Numbered from the stretch's first letter, positions 1-10,259 are shown. The stretch is DNA of 64,000 nucleotides from Streptomyces lienomycini (GCF_027947595.1 NZ_CP116257.1:496001-560000); one strand, 5' to 3'. The notes: generated from the sequence alone by a model not told the origin. Numbers and translations: made by a program.

Positions 1-217
1 CCGCGTCGAGGTAGTTCCGCAGGAGGCCGGACACCTCGGCGCGGGTCTTCGGGGTGTCCGCGCGGGCCACCTGGGCGAGGACCCACCACTGTGGCTGGGT
101 CGTGCCGAGTTCGGCGAGGGCCGCCCGGGTGCGGGTGACGACGGCCTTGTACGCCGCCCAGGACCAGTAGCCGATGGGCTGGCGGATGAGTTCCGTGTCG
201 CTGTGCGAGTAGTCCAT
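1..217 (-). CDS. MarR-family transcriptional regulator, C-terminus missing (runs off the window)
   Basis: The minus-strand frame opens at ATG 217 and continues past the window edge, so only about 72 N-terminal residues are visible. They read as the first helices of a MarR-type winged helix: an opening helix with GYWSWAAYKAV, then TTQPQWWVLAQVA, then a helix that would lead into the recognition helix. MarR proteins are dimeric repressors that often respond to phenolic or oxidative ligands. The gene is divergent from hemB with a 116-bp gap. Its target cannot be read here. Confidence 0.7.
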   Translation of the reverse strand, partial: MDYSHSDTELIRQPIGYWSWAAYKAVVTRTRAALAELGTTQPQWWVLAQVARADTPKTRAEVSGLLRNYLDA

Positions 218-333
218 GGCGCCGACCGTAGAAGCTGAAGTCCGGTTGAGGTCAAGCGTTGTCCGCGGCGGTCCGGTCCGGTCCGACTTCCCGTCGGCAA
301 AGGCACGGGCGGGGCGGGCGTAGCGTAGGTGGT

Positions 334-1326
334 ATGACGACGTACGGATCCTTCCCCGGCACCCGGCCCCGGCGGCTGCGGACCACCCCCGTGATGCGTC
401 GGATGGTCGCCGAGACCCGGCTGCACCCCGCCGACTTCATCCTTCCCGCCTTCGTCCGCGAGGGCGTGCGCGAGCCGGTGCCGATCGCGGCGATGCCCGG
501 CGTCGTCCAGCACACGCGGGACACCCTGAAGAAGGCGGCCGCCGAGGCGGTGGAGGCCGGGATCTCCGGGATCATGCTCTTCGGGGTGCCGGAGGAGGAG
601 AACAAGGACGCCCTCGGGACGGCGGGCACCGATCCGGACGGGATCCTCCAGGTCGCGCTGCGCGACGTGCGGGCCGAGGTGGGGGACGAACTGCTCGTCA
701 TGTCCGACCTCTGTCTCGACGAGTTCACCGACCACGGGCACTGCGGGGTCCTCGACGACCAGGGCCGCGTCGACAACGACGCCACGCTCGAGCGGTACGC
801 CGAGATGGCGCAGGTCCAGGCCGACGCGGGCGCCCATGTCGTCGGGCCCAGCGGGATGATGGACGGCCAGATCGGCGTCGTCCGCGATGCCCTCGACCAG
901 ATCGGCCGGGAGGACGTCGCGATCCTCGCGTACACCGCCAAGTACGCCTCCGCCTTCTACGGGCCCTTCCGCGAGGCCGTCGGTTCCTCGCTCAAGGGGG
1001 ACCGGAAGACCTACCAGCAGGACGGCGCCAACGTGCGCGAGTCGATGCGGGAACTGGCGCTGGACCTGGAGGAGGGCGCCGACATGGTGATGGTCAAGCC
1101 GGCCGGGCCCTACCTCGACATCCTCGCCAAGGTCGCCGAGGCCTCGGACGTGCCCGTCGCCGCCTACCAGATCTCCGGCGAGTACTCGATGATCGAGGCC
1201 GCCGCCGAGAAGGGCTGGATCGAACGGGACCGGGCCATCCTGGAGACCCTCACCGGGATCAAGCGGGCCGGCGCGAGCAACATCCTGACGTACTGGGCGA
1301 CCGAGGTCGCTCGCACGCTGCGCTGA
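334..1326 (+). CDS. hemB: Delta-aminolevulinic acid dehydratase (porphobilinogen synthase)
   Basis: HemB condenses two 5-aminolevulinate molecules to porphobilinogen in the cytoplasm, an early common step towards heme and cobalamin. The 330-residue length is normal for the family. Two lysines sit in the expected contexts: Lys203 in [13 protein letters not shown] and the Schiff-base Lys255 in [11 protein letters not shown]. The metal-binding segment [16 protein letters not shown] is present with both cysteines. ATG 334 is chosen because homology begins at MTTYGSFPG; a TTG at 259 would add 25 residues that look non-coding. The AGGTGG before the ATG is too close to be a good ribosome site, so the messenger may be nearly leaderless. 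Confidence 0.96.
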   Translation: MTTYGSFPGTRPRRLRTTPVMRRMVAETRLHPADFILPAFVREGVREPVPIAAMPGVVQHTRDTLKKAAAEAVEAGISGIMLFGVPEEENKDALGTAGTDPDGILQVALRDVRAEVGDELLVMSDLCLDEFTDHGHCGVLDDQGRVDNDATLERYAEMAQVQADAGAHVVGPSGMMDGQIGVVRDALDQIGREDVAILAYTAKYASAFYGPFREAVGSSLKGDRKTYQQDGANVRESMRELALDLEEGADMVMVKPAGPYLDILAKVAEASDVPVAAYQISGEYSMIEAAAEKGWIERDRAILETLTGIKRAGASNILTYWATEVARTLR

Positions 1327-1330
1327 GCGA

Positions 1331-1380
1331 CCTGTGCCGGCCCGTCGCACAGGGGGTGCGGGTCCGCGGACCCCGTCCCC
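1331..1380. terminator. Hairpin pair between convergent hemB and the lipoprotein gene
   Basis: CCTGTGC (1331-1337) pairs with GCACAGG (1347-1353), followed at once by a second GC-rich inverted repeat centred near 1366 (GGGTCC/GGACCC). The two genes converge here and leave only 55 bp between stops, so a shared bidirectional terminator is the likely role. There is no T-run, as is common in Streptomyces. Confidence 0.55.
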
Positions 1381-1381
1381 T

Positions 1382-2152
1382 TCAGTACTCGAGCGCGTTG
1401 GCGGCGCTGGTCTGCCAGTAGGTGACCGTCAGGGTGCTGTCGACGTACACGCCGCCGGAGGGCAGCTTGACCCTGGCGATGGAGCCGTCCTCGAAGGGGA
1501 TGGTGAGGGTGTTCGTGTCGTAGCCGCCCTCGCCGCTGCCGTCGCCGGAGGACAGCCGTACGCCGGCGTAGCCGGACTCGCCGGGGGCCAGCGTCGTCAG
1601 CGACTGCGGCTTGCTGGACTCGGCGACCGGCGGCACCGCCTGGGCCTCGCCGAAGCGGGGCGTCGGGTACGGGGGCAGCGCGCAGGTCTTCGAACCGGTG
1701 TTGGTGGCGGTCAGCAGCAGGTGGTTGAGGGGGCGGGGCGCGTTCGCCGCGGTGATGCGTACGTCGGACGCGGAGCACTTCCCGGGCAGGCCCGAGTCGG
1801 AGCCGTTGTCCGAGCCCTTCTCGGAGCCCTTGCCGGAGCCCTTGTCGGCGGCGGAACCGGAGCCGCCGCTGCCGGAGTTCGACGTGTCGCCGTTGCCGGC
1901 GGAAGCGTTCGAGCCGTTCGAGCCGGAGGAGCCGTTCGAGCCGGTGGATCCGGTCGAACCCTTTGAACCAGCGTCGCCGGTGTCGTCCTTCGCGCCGGCC
2001 GGCGCCTGGGTGGCGTTCCCGTCCGCCGACGTGGAGGAGGCGGGCGCCGGGGAGCCCGTGAGTTCGTCGCCCTCGCAGGCCGTCAGGGAGAGTGCGGCCA
2101 GCGCGACCGTGGTGGCGGCGAACAGGCGGGTGCGGGTGGTGCGTGCGGACAT
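1382..2152 (-). CDS. DUF4232 secreted lipoprotein
   Basis: The 256-residue product starts at ATG 2152, where a signal peptide with basic residues and a hydrophobic stretch leads to the lipobox LTAC (Cys26). An extended frame to 2317 would add 55 non-hydrophobic residues before the signal, so it is rejected. Residues about 30-120 are a low-complexity Gly/Ser/Asn linker of GS, GSTGS and GSN units. The last 130 residues match DUF4232, an actinobacterial extracytoplasmic beta-rich domain of unknown function, with one cysteine near its start and one in TGSKTCALPPYPT. The protein should be anchored to the outer face of the membrane. It is divergent from the membrane HTH gene at 2364. Confidence 0.85.
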   Translation of the reverse strand: MSARTTRTRLFAATTVALAALSLTACEGDELTGSPAPASSTSADGNATQAPAGAKDDTGDAGSKGSTGSTGSNGSSGSNGSNASAGNGDTSNSGSGGSGSAADKGSGKGSEKGSDNGSDSGLPGKCSASDVRITAANAPRPLNHLLLTATNTGSKTCALPPYPTPRFGEAQAVPPVAESSKPQSLTTLAPGESGYAGVRLSSGDGSGEGGYDTNTLTIPFEDGSIARVKLPSGGVYVDSTLTVTYWQTSAANALEY

Positions 2153-2363
2153 GGGAGTTCTCCTTCGAAATGAGCCAGTGGGGTGAGTCGCCCGACCGTT
2201 CACCGGGAGCGGCTGCTTTGATGACCACAGCTTGCGGCGGTGTCCGTCCCGGCCGCCAGTGACGGGGGAACATGCGGGATGATGGGACGCCTGGAACGCT
2301 CTGACCTGCGGGAACAATGTCCCTCTGGGATGGGGTACGGGGATGCGAGGAGAGGGAGAAACG

Positions 2364-3812
2364 GTGGCGGGGGACGACTTCGCGGAACTGCTGCGGGAGT
2401 TGAAGGAGCGGTCCGGGCTCAGCTACGGAGCACTCGGCAAGAGACTGCACATGAGCGGCTCGACCCTGCACCGGTACGTCAGCGGTGAGGTGGTCCCGGT
2501 CGAGTTCGCCCCCGTGGAACGCCTCGCCCGCGTATGCCGGGCGACCCCCGAGGAGTTGCTCGAACTCCACCGCCGCTGGATCCGTGCGGACGCGCTGCGC
2601 GGCGTGAAGAAGGACGGGGGCGAGGAGGCGGGAACGGTCGAGGAACCGGGGGCGGACGAGCGGGAGACCTCGCCCGAGCGGGAGACCTCGGGGGAGGGGG
2701 AGATCTCGGCGGAGGGGAGCGCCCCGCCCGCCGTGGCCGACCCGCCTCGGTCGTCCGCTCCAGCCGCTCCAGCCGCTCCGTCCGCTCAGTCTCCGTCGTC
2801 TCCGTCGCCCGCCACGCCCCTGTCGCCGGTCGAGCCCGGCACGCCGGACGCGGAGTCGGAGTCGGAGCCGGAACCGGGGCCCGCGATCGTGCTCGGCCGG
2901 TCCGCCCGGCCCCGCCGCCGGGTGCCGCGCGTCGCGCTGTACGCCGCGAGCGGTGTCGTCGCCGTGGGGGCCGCCGTGGCCCTCGTGGCCAACCTCGTGT
3001 CCTCCCCGGACGGCGACGGGCAGCGCGGGCCGGCCGGTGCCGTCGCGCAGTCGTCCGTGCCGGTGTCGCGGACCGCCTCCGGGGCGGTGTCCCCGAGCGC
3101 GAGCGCCTCCACGTCCCCCTCGCCGTCCGCCTCCGCCTCCGCGTCCCGGTCCCCCTCCGCGCCGCCGTCGCCTCCGGCCGCCGCCGCGCCGGGCCGTGCG
3201 GCACCCGCCGACGGCCCCCTGTTCACCGTGTCGGTCAGTCCGTACCACTGGGACGTGCCCTGCGACCACGCCTTCCTGGTCGACCGCAGTCCCAAGAACG
3301 TGCCGGAACCTCCGCCGCTGCAGGGCGCCGTGGGCTGGGCCGTCCCCCTCAAGGCGGTCTCCGCGAACCGGCAGATGGCCGTCCTCACCGTGCAGGGCAC
3401 CGGCGCCGAGACGGTCGTCCTGAACGATCTGCACGTCCGGGTGGTGAGCAGCGGGCCGCCGCTGGACTGGAACCAGTACGTGATGGGCAACGGCTGCGGC
3501 GGCCAGGTGGACACCAAGGCCTTCGACGTCTCGCTCGACCTGGGCACCCCGCTGGCGACGCCGATCGGGGGCCAGCGGGACTTCCCGTACAGCGTCACCC
3601 AGGACGACCCCGAGGTCTTCTTCGTCAACGCGCACACCAGCGGACACGACGTCAGCTGGTACCTGGAGCTGGAGTGGTCCAGCGGCGGGCGGCACGGCAT
3701 CATGCGCGTCGACGACCACGGCACGCCGTTCCGCACCAGCGCCTCCCGGGACGACTCCTACTACGCGTACCCGCTCGGCAGCAACGCCTGGGAGTTGGTC
3801 GAGGGCGAGTGA
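2364..3812 (+). CDS. Membrane-anchored HTH (XRE-type) protein with extracytoplasmic C-terminal domain
   Basis: The product is 482 residues from GTG 2364, which is preceded by a GGAGAGGGAG ribosome site; ATG 2343 lies upstream of that site. Residues 1-75 form an XRE-like helix-turn-helix (LLRELKERSGLSYGALGKRL, then STLHRYVSGEVVP). An acidic Glu/Pro/Ser linker follows, then one transmembrane helix at about 187-212, a Ser/Pro/Ala linker and a C-terminal globular domain of about 190 residues with two cysteines. A cytoplasmic DNA-binding domain tethered to an outside sensor is a recurrent Streptomyces design. The ligand and target are unknown. The GC-rich linkers are low complexity. Confidence 0.8.
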   Translation: MAGDDFAELLRELKERSGLSYGALGKRLHMSGSTLHRYVSGEVVPVEFAPVERLARVCRATPEELLELHRRWIRADALRGVKKDGGEEAGTVEEPGADERETSPERETSGEGEISAEGSAPPAVADPPRSSAPAAPAAPSAQSPSSPSPATPLSPVEPGTPDAESESEPEPGPAIVLGRSARPRRRVPRVALYAASGVVAVGAAVALVANLVSSPDGDGQRGPAGAVAQSSVPVSRTASGAVSPSASASTSPSPSASASASRSPSAPPSPPAAAAPGRAAPADGPLFTVSVSPYHWDVPCDHAFLVDRSPKNVPEPPPLQGAVGWAVPLKAVSANRQMAVLTVQGTGAETVVLNDLHVRVVSSGPPLDWNQYVMGNGCGGQVDTKAFDVSLDLGTPLATPIGGQRDFPYSVTQDDPEVFFVNAHTSGHDVSWYLELEWSSGGRHGIMRVDDHGTPFRTSASRDDSYYAYPLGSNAWELVEGE

Positions 3813-3897
3813 GGCGGACCGGCACCCGGCAGTCGCACGGTTGTCCGGATCGCGGAAAGTCGCCTGTAGGCGGCACGTACTTCTCTACGCTGCGCGC

Positions 3898-5133
3898 ATG
3901 ACCCTGACCGAGACCCCGTCCGCCGCCACCGCCACCGCTGCGACCGCCGCCGTCGCCTCTCCGCCGCCGCTGGCGGCGCGGGCCCGGTCGATCGGCGGTT
4001 CGCCCGTACGGGACATCCTCGCCGTCACCGCCCGCCCCGAGGTGATCAACTTCGCGGGCGGGCTGCCGGCCCCCGAGCTGTTCGACGCCGACGGCATCGC
4101 CGCCGCCTACCGGGACGTCCTCGCCGAGACGCCCGCACGGGCCCTCCAGTACTCCACGACCGAGGGCGAGCCCAGGCTGCGGTCCGCGCTCGCCGCCCGC
4201 ACCTCGGCGCGCGGGCTGCCCACCGGCGCCGACGACCTCCTCGTCACCACCGGTTCGCAGCAGGCCCTGTCGCTGCTGGCCACCGCGCTGCTCGAACCCG
4301 GCGACACCGTGCTCGTCGAGCGCCCCTGCTACCTGGCCGCACTCCAGGCCTTCGGCCTCGCGGGCGCCCGGGTGGTGGCCGTGCCCGGGGACGAGGACGG
4401 GATCGACCCCGGGGCGCTGGAGGAGCTGGTGGTGCGCGAGCGCCCCAAACTGCTCTACACGGTCCCCACCTTCTCCAACCCCACCGGCCGCACCCTGCCC
4501 GCCGCCCGCCGCGCCGCCGTCGCCGAGGTCGCCGGACGGTGCGGGCTGTGGATCGTGGAGGACGACCCGTACGGGGAGCTGCGCTTCGAGGGCGAGCGGG
4601 TGCCGTGGATCGCCTCCTACGAGGGGGCCGCGGACCGGACCGTGCTGCTGGGCTCCTTCTCCAAGGTCATGGCACCCGGCCTGCGCCTGGGCTGGCTGCG
4701 GGCGCCCGACGCGCTGCGCCGGGCCTGCACGGTCGCCAAGCAGGCCGCCGACCTGCACACCCCGACCGTCAACCAGCTCGCCGCCGCCCGCTACCTCGCC
4801 GACCGGGACCTGGACGCCCACGTCGCCCGCGTCGCCGCCGCGTACGGCGCACGCCGGGACGCCATGCTCGCCGGGCTGGCCGACGCGCTCCCGGCGGGAT
4901 CCCGGTGGACCCGCCCCGAGGGCGGCATGTTCCTGTGGGCCCGGCTGCCCGAGGGGTACGACACCACGGCCCTGCTCCCCGAGGTGGTCCGGCACGACGT
5001 GGCCTACGTCCCCGGCGCCCCCTTCCACGCGGGCGAACCCGACCGCGCGACGCTGCGACTCTGCTTCGTCACCCAGACGCCGGACGAGATCGCCGAGGGG
5101 CTGCGGAGGCTGGCGAAGGGGCTGGGCGTCTGA
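3898..5133 (+). CDS. PLP-dependent aminotransferase, fold type I (2-aminoadipate/valine-pyruvate-like)
   Basis: This 411-residue enzyme belongs to the class I/II aminotransferases. The pyridoxal-phosphate lysine lies in GSFSKVMAPGLRLGW, the cofactor-binding aspartate and tyrosine in WIVEDDPYGELRF, and the substrate-carboxylate region near the C-terminus ends in RLCFVTQTP. The N-terminus is Ala/Thr-rich and then shows the typical FAGGLPAPELF opening of the LysN/2-aminoadipate group. The substrate cannot be fixed from sequence. ATG 3898 is the first start in frame after the promoter-like region; no Shine-Dalgarno sequence is visible, so leaderless translation is possible. It converges with argS, 31 bp away. 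Confidence 0.88.
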   Translation: MTLTETPSAATATAATAAVASPPPLAARARSIGGSPVRDILAVTARPEVINFAGGLPAPELFDADGIAAAYRDVLAETPARALQYSTTEGEPRLRSALAARTSARGLPTGADDLLVTTGSQQALSLLATALLEPGDTVLVERPCYLAALQAFGLAGARVVAVPGDEDGIDPGALEELVVRERPKLLYTVPTFSNPTGRTLPAARRAAVAEVAGRCGLWIVEDDPYGELRFEGERVPWIASYEGAADRTVLLGSFSKVMAPGLRLGWLRAPDALRRACTVAKQAADLHTPTVNQLAAARYLADRDLDAHVARVAAAYGARRDAMLAGLADALPAGSRWTRPEGGMFLWARLPEGYDTTALLPEVVRHDVAYVPGAPFHAGEPDRATLRLCFVTQTPDEIAEGLRRLAKGLGV

Positions 5134-5164
5134 TCCGCCGGCGGGGGCCGGCGCCCGGCGTCGG

Positions 5165-6928
5165 TCAGAGCCGCTCGGGCGTCCGGATGCCCAGCAGCGC
5201 CATGCCCCGGTGGAGGGTGCGGGCCGTGACGTCGCACAGGAGGAGGCGGTTCTCCGCCACCTCCCGCGGCGGCGCCGGCTTGATCACCGGGCACTTGTCG
5301 TAGAACGACGTGAACAGCGACGCCAGCTGGTACAGGTACGCGGCCAGCTTGTGCGGGGCGTACTCCGCGGCCGCCTCGAAGACCGTGTCCCCGAACGCGT
5401 CCAGGTGCAGGCCCAGCGCGCGCTCCGCCTCGTGCAGGTCCAGCTCCGGGTGGGCCGCGGGACCGGTCTCGCCGGCCTTGCGCAGGATGGACTGGATCCG
5501 GGCGTAGGCGTACTGGAGGTACACGCTGGTGTCGCCGTTGAGCGAGACCATCTGGTCCAGGTCGAACTTGTAGTCGCGGCTCGGCGACGTCGACAGGTCC
5601 GCGTACTTCACGGCGCCGATGCCGACCTGCGCGGCCCGCTCCTGGATCTCGTCCTCGGTGAGGTCCCGTGCCTTGTCCCGGACGACCTCCGCGGCCCGCT
5701 CCACCGCCTCGTCCAGCAGGTCCTCCAGGCGCACGGTCTCACCCGCGCGGGTCTTGAAGGGCTTGCCGTCCGCGCCGAGCACCGTGCCGTAGGCCATGTT
5801 GTGCGCGGTGACCTCCTCGCCGAGCCAGCCGGCCCGGCGGGCGGTCTCGAAGACCATCCTGAAGTGCAGCGACTGGCGTACGTCGACGACGTACAGCAGC
5901 GTGCTGGCGTGCAGGTCCTGGACGCGGTCGCGGATCGCGGTCAGGTCGGAGGCCGCGTAGCCGAAGCCGCCGTCGGCCTTCTGCACGATCAGCGGCACCG
6001 GCTGGTCGTCCTTGCCGCGGATCTCGTCGAAGAACACCACGAGCGCGCCCTCGGAGCGCACCGCGACGCCCGTCTCCTCCAGGATGCGGGCGGTCTCCGG
6101 CATGCCGTCGTTGTACGCGGACTCGCCGACGATCTCCTCGTCGCGGATCTCCATGTCGAGCTTCTCGAAGACGGAGTAGAAGTAGACCTTCGACTCGTCC
6201 ACGAACTGCTGCCACAGCTCGAGCGTCTCCTTGTCGCCGGACTGGAGGGCGACGACCCGCTTGCGCGCCCGCTCCTTGAACTCCTCGTCCGCGTCGAAGA
6301 CCGCGCGCGACGCCTTGTACACCCGGTTCAGGTTCGACATGGCCTGCTCGCCGTCGACGTCGTCGGCCGGGGCCAGCTCGCCGGGGTGCTCGAACAGGTA
6401 CTGGATGAGCATGCCGAACTGGGTGCCCCAGTCGCCGATGTGGTGCCGGCCGATCGTCTTCTCGCCGGTGAAGTCGAGCATGCCGCGCAGGGCGTCGCCG
6501 ATGACCGCGGAGCGCAGGTGGCCGACGTGCATCTCCTTCGCCACGTTCGGCTGGGCGTAGTCGACGACCGTGACGCCCGCGTTCTCCTTCGGCGGCACGC
6601 CGAGGCGCTCGCCGTCCGCGAGCCGCGCGGCGAGGTTCTCGGTGATCGCCCGGTCGGCGACGGTGATGTTCAGGAAGCCGGGCCCGGAGACCTCGACGTC
6701 CTTGATCAGCTCGTCGCCGGTGGTGAGGTGCGCGACGACCTCGGTCGCCAGCTCCCGCGGGTTCGCCTTGGCCTTCTTGGCCAGCGCGAGGATGCCGTTG
6801 GCCTGGTAGTCCGCCCGGTCGCTACGTCGCAGCAGCGGGTCGGCGCCGGCGGCCTCCGGCCGGGTGGCCGTGAGGGCGGACGCGAGCTGCTGCTGGACGG
6901 AGTCGGTGAGGGACGTGACCGAGGCCAT
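5165..6928 (-). CDS. argS: Arginyl-tRNA synthetase
   Basis: ArgS charges tRNA-Arg with arginine. The 587-residue product has the N-terminal additional domain (about residues 1-110), then the class I catalytic fold with the HIGH signature as HVGHLRS in a [15 protein letters not shown] context. A degenerate second signature region lies around [20 protein letters not shown], as usual for ArgS enzymes lacking a canonical KMSKS. The C-terminal DALR anticodon-binding domain ends in [13 protein letters not shown] 6928 matches the family start. The gene is divergent from lysS across a 182-bp gap. Confidence 0.96.
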   Translation of the reverse strand: MASVTSLTDSVQQQLASALTATRPEAAGADPLLRRSDRADYQANGILALAKKAKANPRELATEVVAHLTTGDELIKDVEVSGPGFLNITVADRAITENLAARLADGERLGVPPKENAGVTVVDYAQPNVAKEMHVGHLRSAVIGDALRGMLDFTGEKTIGRHHIGDWGTQFGMLIQYLFEHPGELAPADDVDGEQAMSNLNRVYKASRAVFDADEEFKERARKRVVALQSGDKETLELWQQFVDESKVYFYSVFEKLDMEIRDEEIVGESAYNDGMPETARILEETGVAVRSEGALVVFFDEIRGKDDQPVPLIVQKADGGFGYAASDLTAIRDRVQDLHASTLLYVVDVRQSLHFRMVFETARRAGWLGEEVTAHNMAYGTVLGADGKPFKTRAGETVRLEDLLDEAVERAAEVVRDKARDLTEDEIQERAAQVGIGAVKYADLSTSPSRDYKFDLDQMVSLNGDTSVYLQYAYARIQSILRKAGETGPAAHPELDLHEAERALGLHLDAFGDTVFEAAAEYAPHKLAAYLYQLASLFTSFYDKCPVIKPAPPREVAENRLLLCDVTARTLHRGMALLGIRTPERL

Positions 6929-7110
6929 GGAAGGGTTCGCCGTTCTGCTCGGGTTCGTGGAAGGAGTACAGAAGCCGAGTATCCCACGCGGTGAAAAGCG
7001 GTTTTCGCGGATGCGGGCCGGGCTGGGAGAATGGGGCGGTCAGCCGTGCGACCGCATCGGCTGTCTCCGGAGCAGTTCCAGCGAAGTTTCAGGAAAGAGG
7101 ACGTGCCGAC

Positions 7111-8847
7111 GTGGCTCAGAGCACAGAGACCACCGACTGGGTCTCCCGTTTCGCGGACGAGGTCGTCGCCGAGTCGGAGCGTCGTGCCGCCCCGGACAAA
7201 CCCCGCGTCGTCGTCGCCTCCGGACTCTCCCCCTCCGGCCCCATCCACCTGGGCAACCTGCGCGAGGTCATGACCCCGCACCTGGTCGCCGACGAGATCC
7301 GCCGCCGCGGCCACGAGGTGCGGCACCTGATCTCCTGGGACGACTACGACCGCTACCGCAAGGTGCCGGCCGGTGTCCCCGGGGTGGACGAGACCTGGGC
7401 CGAGCACATCGGCAAGCCCCTGACCTCCGTCCCGGCGCCGAAGGGCTCCCCGCACGCCAACTGGGCCGAGCACTTCAAGGCCGCGATGACCGCCTCGCTC
7501 GCCGAGATGGGCGTCGAGTTCGACGGGATCAGCCAGACCGCCCAGTACACCTCGGGCGTCTACCGCGAGCAGATCCTGCACGCCATGAAGCACCGGCGGG
7601 ACATCGACGCCATCCTCGACCAGTACCGGACGAAGAAGGCGCCCGCGAAGAAGTCGCAGAAGCCCGTCGACGAGGCCGAGCTGGAGGCCGCCGAGGGCTC
7701 CGGTGCCGCCGCCGAGGACGACGGCGGCTCCGGCTCCGCCGGGTACTTCCCGTACAAGCCGTACTGCGGCAACTGCGAGAAGGACCTGACGACGGTCACC
7801 GCCTACGACGACGACTCGACCGAGCTGACCTACGCCTGCACCGCCTGCGGCTTCTCCGAGACCGTGCGGCTGAGCGAGTTCAACCGCGGCAAGCTGGTCT
7901 GGAAGGTCGACTGGCCCATGCGCTGGGCCTACGAGGGCGTCGTCTTCGAGCCCAGCGGCGTGGACCACTCCTCGCCCGGGTCGTCGTTCCAGGTCGGCGG
8001 GCAGATCGTCGGGATCTTCGGCGGCGAGCAGCCCATCGGGCCGATGTACGCCTTCGTCGGCATCAGCGGCATGGCCAAGATGTCGTCGTCGAAGGGCGGC
8101 GTACCCACCCCGTCCGACGCGCTCCGGATCATGGAACCGCAGCTGCTGCGCTGGCTGTACGCCCGCCGCCGCCCCAACCAGTCCTTCAAGATCGCCTTCG
8201 ACCAGGAGATCCAGCGGCTGTACGACGAGTGGGACCGCCTCGACGCCAAGGTCGCCGACGGCTCGGCCCTCCCCGCCGATGTGGCCGCCCACTCCCGCGC
8301 CGTCCGCACGGCCGCCGGTGAGCTGCCCCGTACGCCCCGGCCGCTGCCCTACCGCACGCTCGCCTCCGTGGCCGACATCACCGCCGGCCACGAGGACCAG
8401 GCGCTGCGCATCCTCGGCGAGCTGGACCCGGCGAACCCGATCGCGGCGCTGGACCAGGCCCGGCCGCGCTACGACAAGGCCGAGGCGTGGATCAACACCC
8501 ACGTCCCCGCCGACCAGCGCACCGTCGTCCGCGCGGAGCCCGACGCCGAGCTGCTGAAGTCCCTCGACGAGCCGAGCCGGCAGTCGCTGCGGCTGCTGCT
8601 CGACGGGCTGGCCGACCACTGGTCCCTGGACGGGCTCACCCACCACGTCTACGGCGTCCCCAAGGTCCAGGCGGGCTTCCCCGCCGACGCCACGCCCAAG
8701 GAGCTGCCGCCGGAGATCAAGACCGCCCAGCGGACGTTCTTCGCGCTCCTCTACCACCTGCTCGTCGGCCGCGACACCGGCCCGCGCCTGCCCACGCTGC
8801 TCCTCGCGGTGGGGCAGGACCGGGTGCGGACCCTGCTCGGGGAGTAA
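7111..8847 (+). CDS. lysS: Lysyl-tRNA synthetase, class I type
   Basis: This is the archaeal-like class I LysRS also found in actinobacteria, not the usual bacterial class II enzyme. The 578-residue protein has HIGH as PIHLGNLRE near residue 45 and KMSKS as KMSSSKGG. A zinc-ribbon-like insertion with two CxxC pairs (YCGNCEKD and YACTACGF) lies about residues 220-250. The GTG at 7111 is chosen because AGGAAAGAGG sits 10 bp upstream and homology starts there; an extension to 6991 would add 40 unsupported residues. Streptomycetes often also have a class II LysS elsewhere, which cannot be judged from this window. Confidence 0.95.
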   Translation: MAQSTETTDWVSRFADEVVAESERRAAPDKPRVVVASGLSPSGPIHLGNLREVMTPHLVADEIRRRGHEVRHLISWDDYDRYRKVPAGVPGVDETWAEHIGKPLTSVPAPKGSPHANWAEHFKAAMTASLAEMGVEFDGISQTAQYTSGVYREQILHAMKHRRDIDAILDQYRTKKAPAKKSQKPVDEAELEAAEGSGAAAEDDGGSGSAGYFPYKPYCGNCEKDLTTVTAYDDDSTELTYACTACGFSETVRLSEFNRGKLVWKVDWPMRWAYEGVVFEPSGVDHSSPGSSFQVGGQIVGIFGGEQPIGPMYAFVGISGMAKMSSSKGGVPTPSDALRIMEPQLLRWLYARRRPNQSFKIAFDQEIQRLYDEWDRLDAKVADGSALPADVAAHSRAVRTAAGELPRTPRPLPYRTLASVADITAGHEDQALRILGELDPANPIAALDQARPRYDKAEAWINTHVPADQRTVVRAEPDAELLKSLDEPSRQSLRLLLDGLADHWSLDGLTHHVYGVPKVQAGFPADATPKELPPEIKTAQRTFFALLYHLLVGRDTGPRLPTLLLAVGQDRVRTLLGE

Positions 8848-8859
8848 GCGGTACGCGGA

Positions 8860-8889
8860 GGGGGCGCCCGGTGTTCGCCGGGCGCCCCC
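8860..8889. terminator. Perfect 12-bp stem terminator between lysS and the DUF2637 gene
   Basis: GGGGGCGCCCGG (8860-8871) is complementary to CCGGGCGCCCCC (8878-8889) with loop TGTTCG, followed by TTCGTCGTT on the plus strand. It lies between convergent genes and should work in both directions. Confidence 0.85.
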
Positions 8890-8906
8890 TTCGTCGTTGG
8901 TCACTC

Positions 8907-10259
8907 CTACGCGATGTGCTCTTCCTGGAGCTCACGCATGTGGCGCTCGGTGAACGCCTTCACCATGCGATCGGCCTCACGCGGAGCCAGCGGCATCGTG
9001 AAGGTCGCCTCCACGTCGCCCCGGAACTGGGCGACCGTGGGGTAGCTGCCGTCGATCGACTTCCGGAAGACCGTGTAGTAGTCCTCCTCCGTCGGCGGCG
9101 GCTCGGCCGTGCCGGCGCCCTCGCCCAGCTCGCGGGTGCGGCCCGGGACCACCGGTATCGGGAAGCTCCCGGTCTCCTCCGGCGAGGGCTCCTGGAGCGG
9201 GGGCTCCTCCTCGTACTGGTCCCGGTACTGGTCGGCCCGCTGCTGCTCCTCGTACCACTGGGCGTACTGCTCGGCCGGGTCGTAGGTGGGGTCGTAGCCG
9301 CCCTGGTAGGCGACCTGGCGGGTGTTGAACCAGGGGCTCTGCTCGGGGCCGCCCTCCGCCCCGGCGCCCTCCACCGCGGCGCCGTTCGGCGGCAGGCCGA
9401 CGTGCTGCGCCCGGTCCGCGGGCGGCGACTGGTCCGCGGGCGCCGGCCGGTCCGGGTGCCGGGGCCGGTCCGCCCCGGGCCCCTTGACCAGCTCGGGGCG
9501 CTGCTCGCCCGCGGGCGCCGCCTGCGGGTCCGGCTGCTGCGGCCGGGGCGCCGGCGGCAGCAGGGCGGGCTCGATGCCCGCCGCCGCCAGACCCGACGGG
9601 GCGGTCTGCGCCAGGGGCACGCCGTAGCGGGCCAGCCGCAGCGGCATCAGGGACTCCACGGGCGCCTTGCGGCGCCAGGCGCGGCCGAAACGGGACCGCA
9701 GCCGGGCCTGGTAGACGAGGCGCTCCTGCTCCAGCTTGATGACCTGCTCGTAGGAGCGCAGCTCCCACAGCTTCATGCGGCGCCACAGCAGGAACGTCGG
9801 CACCGGCGAGAGCAGCCACCGGGTGAGGCGGACGCCCTCCATGTGCTTGTCCGCGGTGATGTCGGCGATCCGGCCGATCGCGTGCCGGGCGGCCTCCACC
9901 GACACCACGAACAGGATCGGGATCACCCCGTGCATGCCCACGCCCAGCGGGTCCGGCCACGCCGCCGCGCCGTTGAACGCGATCGTCGCCGCCGTCAGCA
10001 GCCAGGCCGTCTGCCGCAGCAGCGGGAAGGGGATGCGGATCCAGGTGAGCAGCAGGTCCAGGGCCAGCAGCACGCAGATGCCCGCGTCGATGCCGATCGG
10101 GAAGACGTAACTGAAGTTCCCGAAGCCCTTCTTCAGGGCCAGCTCACGCACCGCCGCGTACGAACCCGCGAAACCGATCCCCGCGATGACGACGGCACCG
10201 AAGACGACCATGCCGATGAGTACACGATGCGTCCGTGTCAGCTGAAGTGGCGCGGCCAC
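8907..10259 (-). CDS. DUF2637 (SpdB-like) integral membrane protein
   Basis: The 450-residue protein has an N-terminal DUF2637 module of about four transmembrane helices (residues 5-145, starting at HRVLIGMVVFGAVVIAGIGF), followed by a basic amphipathic segment and a long Pro/Gln/Ala/Glu-rich cytoplasmic region. SpdB-type proteins are known from Streptomyces conjugative plasmids, where they help plasmid spread, but chromosomal DUF2637 copies of unknown function are common. The GTG at 10259 has GGGAGGGGA 6 bp upstream and is the best start. No plasmid genes are near, so a conjugation role is not supported here. Confidence 0.8.
   Translation of the reverse strand: MAAPLQLTRTHRVLIGMVVFGAVVIAGIGFAGSYAAVRELALKKGFGNFSYVFPIGIDAGICVLLALDLLLTWIRIPFPLLRQTAWLLTAATIAFNGAAAWPDPLGVGMHGVIPILFVVSVEAARHAIGRIADITADKHMEGVRLTRWLLSPVPTFLLWRRMKLWELRSYEQVIKLEQERLVYQARLRSRFGRAWRRKAPVESLMPLRLARYGVPLAQTAPSGLAAAGIEPALLPPAPRPQQPDPQAAPAGEQRPELVKGPGADRPRHPDRPAPADQSPPADRAQHVGLPPNGAAVEGAGAEGGPEQSPWFNTRQVAYQGGYDPTYDPAEQYAQWYEEQQRADQYRDQYEEEPPLQEPSPEETGSFPIPVVPGRTRELGEGAGTAEPPPTEEDYYTVFRKSIDGSYPTVAQFRGDVEATFTMPLAPREADRMVKAFTERHMRELQEEHIA

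Noticed and set aside
8907..10259. Conjugative plasmid remnant suggested by the SpdB-like protein
   Set aside because: No Tra, Rep or Int gene is near, and DUF2637 proteins are common on Streptomyces chromosomes.
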